From the NCBI GenBank assembly GCA_019136175.1, contig JAGVUS010000225.1, positions 1-6,042 of the forward strand: DNA of 6,042 nt, read 5' to 3'. Origin of the DNA: Chloroflexota bacterium. GTDB taxonomy: Bacteria > Chloroflexota > Anaerolineae > Anaerolineales > Anaerolineaceae. The notes below the pieces were generated by a model. That model saw only the letters and a list, made by a program, of their open reading frames with translations. It was not told the origin of the DNA and searched no databases. Shown here piece after piece: positions 5,766 through 6,042 of this stretch. Position 1 is the stretch's first letter. Each line of letters opens with the position of its first letter. The translations under genes were made by a program, and so were the position numbers.

Positions 5766-5795
5766 ATTACCGGCGGGAATTTTTGAAGGGGATCT

Positions 5796-5829
5796 GGAGC
5801 CAACCGAAAGTTGGCTCCTTTCTATTATT
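5796..5829 (+). terminator. Intrinsic terminator after folD
   Basis: A perfect 9-bp stem GGAGCCAAC (5796-5804) / GTTGGCTCC (5810-5818) encloses the five-base loop CGAAA. It is followed by the T-rich tail TTTCTATTATT (5819-5829). It lies 31 bases after the folD stop and isolates folD from the next plus-strand gene, which has its own promoter. Confidence 0.92.
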
Positions 5830-5850
5830 CAATTTGGCAGGAAACTCGGG

Positions 5851-5861
5851 TTGTCAGACAA
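5851..5861. promoter_or_regulatory. GntR-type operator-like palindrome upstream of the amidohydrolase gene
   Basis: TTGTCAGACAA is a perfect odd palindrome (TTGTC, central A, GACAA). It fits the TNGTNNNACNA pattern known for FCD-subclass GntR regulators such as FadR and LldR. It ends one base before the -35 hexamer at 5862, where a bound protein could either block or contact RNA polymerase. The regulator is not in the window. The assignment rests on an 11-bp word and its position. Confidence 0.45.
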
Positions 5862-5890
5862 TTGACTTTTTTAAGGGAAATCGTTACACT
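5862..5890 (+). promoter_or_regulatory. Sigma-70-type promoter of the amidohydrolase gene
   Basis: TTGACT (5862-5867, five of six matches) and TACACT (5885-5890, four of six) are separated by exactly 17 bases. The implied start near 5897 gives a leader of about 46 bases. It lies between the folD terminator and the next start codon, where a promoter is needed. Confidence 0.68.
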
Positions 5891-5942
5891 TGTACCATTC
5901 AATGGATGACTTGATCCCTCATATATTCCAAGAGGTGCTCCC

Positions 5943-6042
5943 ATGTCCACACTGTTAGTTAAAAATGCATCCCTCCTGGTCACAATGGACGACCAACGCC
6001 GGGAGATTCGGGATGGTGGTCTTTTCATCCGCGATGGGTTCA
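5943..6042 (+). CDS. Amidohydrolase-family protein, N-terminal part (8-oxoguanine/atrazine-type deaminase-like; runs off the right edge)
   Basis: Only the first 33 codons are present. The ATG at 5943 follows AGAGG (5931-5935) seven bases upstream. The peptide begins MSTLLVKNASLLVTMDD and continues RREIRDGGLFIRDG. This is the N-terminal beta-sandwich strand of metal-dependent amidohydrolases: a hydrophobic strand, KNA, VTMD, then a basic loop and DGGLFIRDG leading to the next strand. The VTMD-xxRREIxDGG wording resembles 8-oxoguanine deaminase and hydroxyatrazine hydrolases (AtzB/TrzN group). The metal-binding HxH and other catalytic residues lie outside the window, so substrate and even activity cannot be confirmed. 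It is a separate transcription unit from folD. Confidence 0.75.
   Translation, partial: MSTLLVKNASLLVTMDDQRREIRDGGLFIRDGF

Overview
This window looks like ordinary chromosomal housekeeping sequence from a free-living bacterium with roughly balanced G+C. The best guess at lineage is Chloroflexota, probably an Anaerolineae-type organism. This is an inference from three things: a DUF3090-family gene (a family known mainly from Actinobacteria and Chloroflexota), the protein flavour of MurI, L19 and FolD, and Shine-Dalgarno/sigma-70-type signals. No phage, transposon, CRISPR, tRNA or rRNA signal is visible.

Layout. Positions 1-4689 are all minus-strand genes; 4887-6042 are plus-strand. Read in the direction of transcription from the divergent point near 4700-4890, the minus strand carries ugd (UDP-glucose 6-dehydrogenase), an intrinsic terminator, an AT-rich spacer, then an extended-SDR nucleotide-sugar epimerase/dehydratase. 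Next come a strong promoter, rplS (ribosomal protein L19) and a second intrinsic terminator. Last is a tight cluster of a class-I-glutamine-amidotransferase-like hydrolase (peptidase C26), murI (glutamate racemase) and the start of a DUF3090 gene that runs off the left edge. The plus strand carries folD with a clear terminator, then a promoter with an operator-like palindrome, then the first 33 codons of an amidohydrolase resembling 8-oxoguanine/atrazine-type deaminases.

How the genes work together. Ugd makes UDP-glucuronate, and the adjacent epimerase/dehydratase is a plausible next enzyme (4-epimerase, decarboxylase or related), feeding polysaccharide or glycolipid synthesis. The C26 hydrolase and MurI are probably translationally coupled. 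One may release glutamate from gamma-glutamyl compounds while the other converts L-glutamate to D-glutamate for peptidoglycan; this link is inference. L19 and FolD are stand-alone housekeeping genes.

I found no obvious undescribed system. The items most worth a second look are regulatory: paired TGAT/ATCA palindromes over the ugd promoter and start, a GntR-type palindrome abutting the -35 of the amidohydrolase gene, and the rplS terminator placed only about 30 bases before the C26-murI cluster. The active-site glutamate in the epimerase, which hints at decarboxylase-like chemistry, is also of interest.
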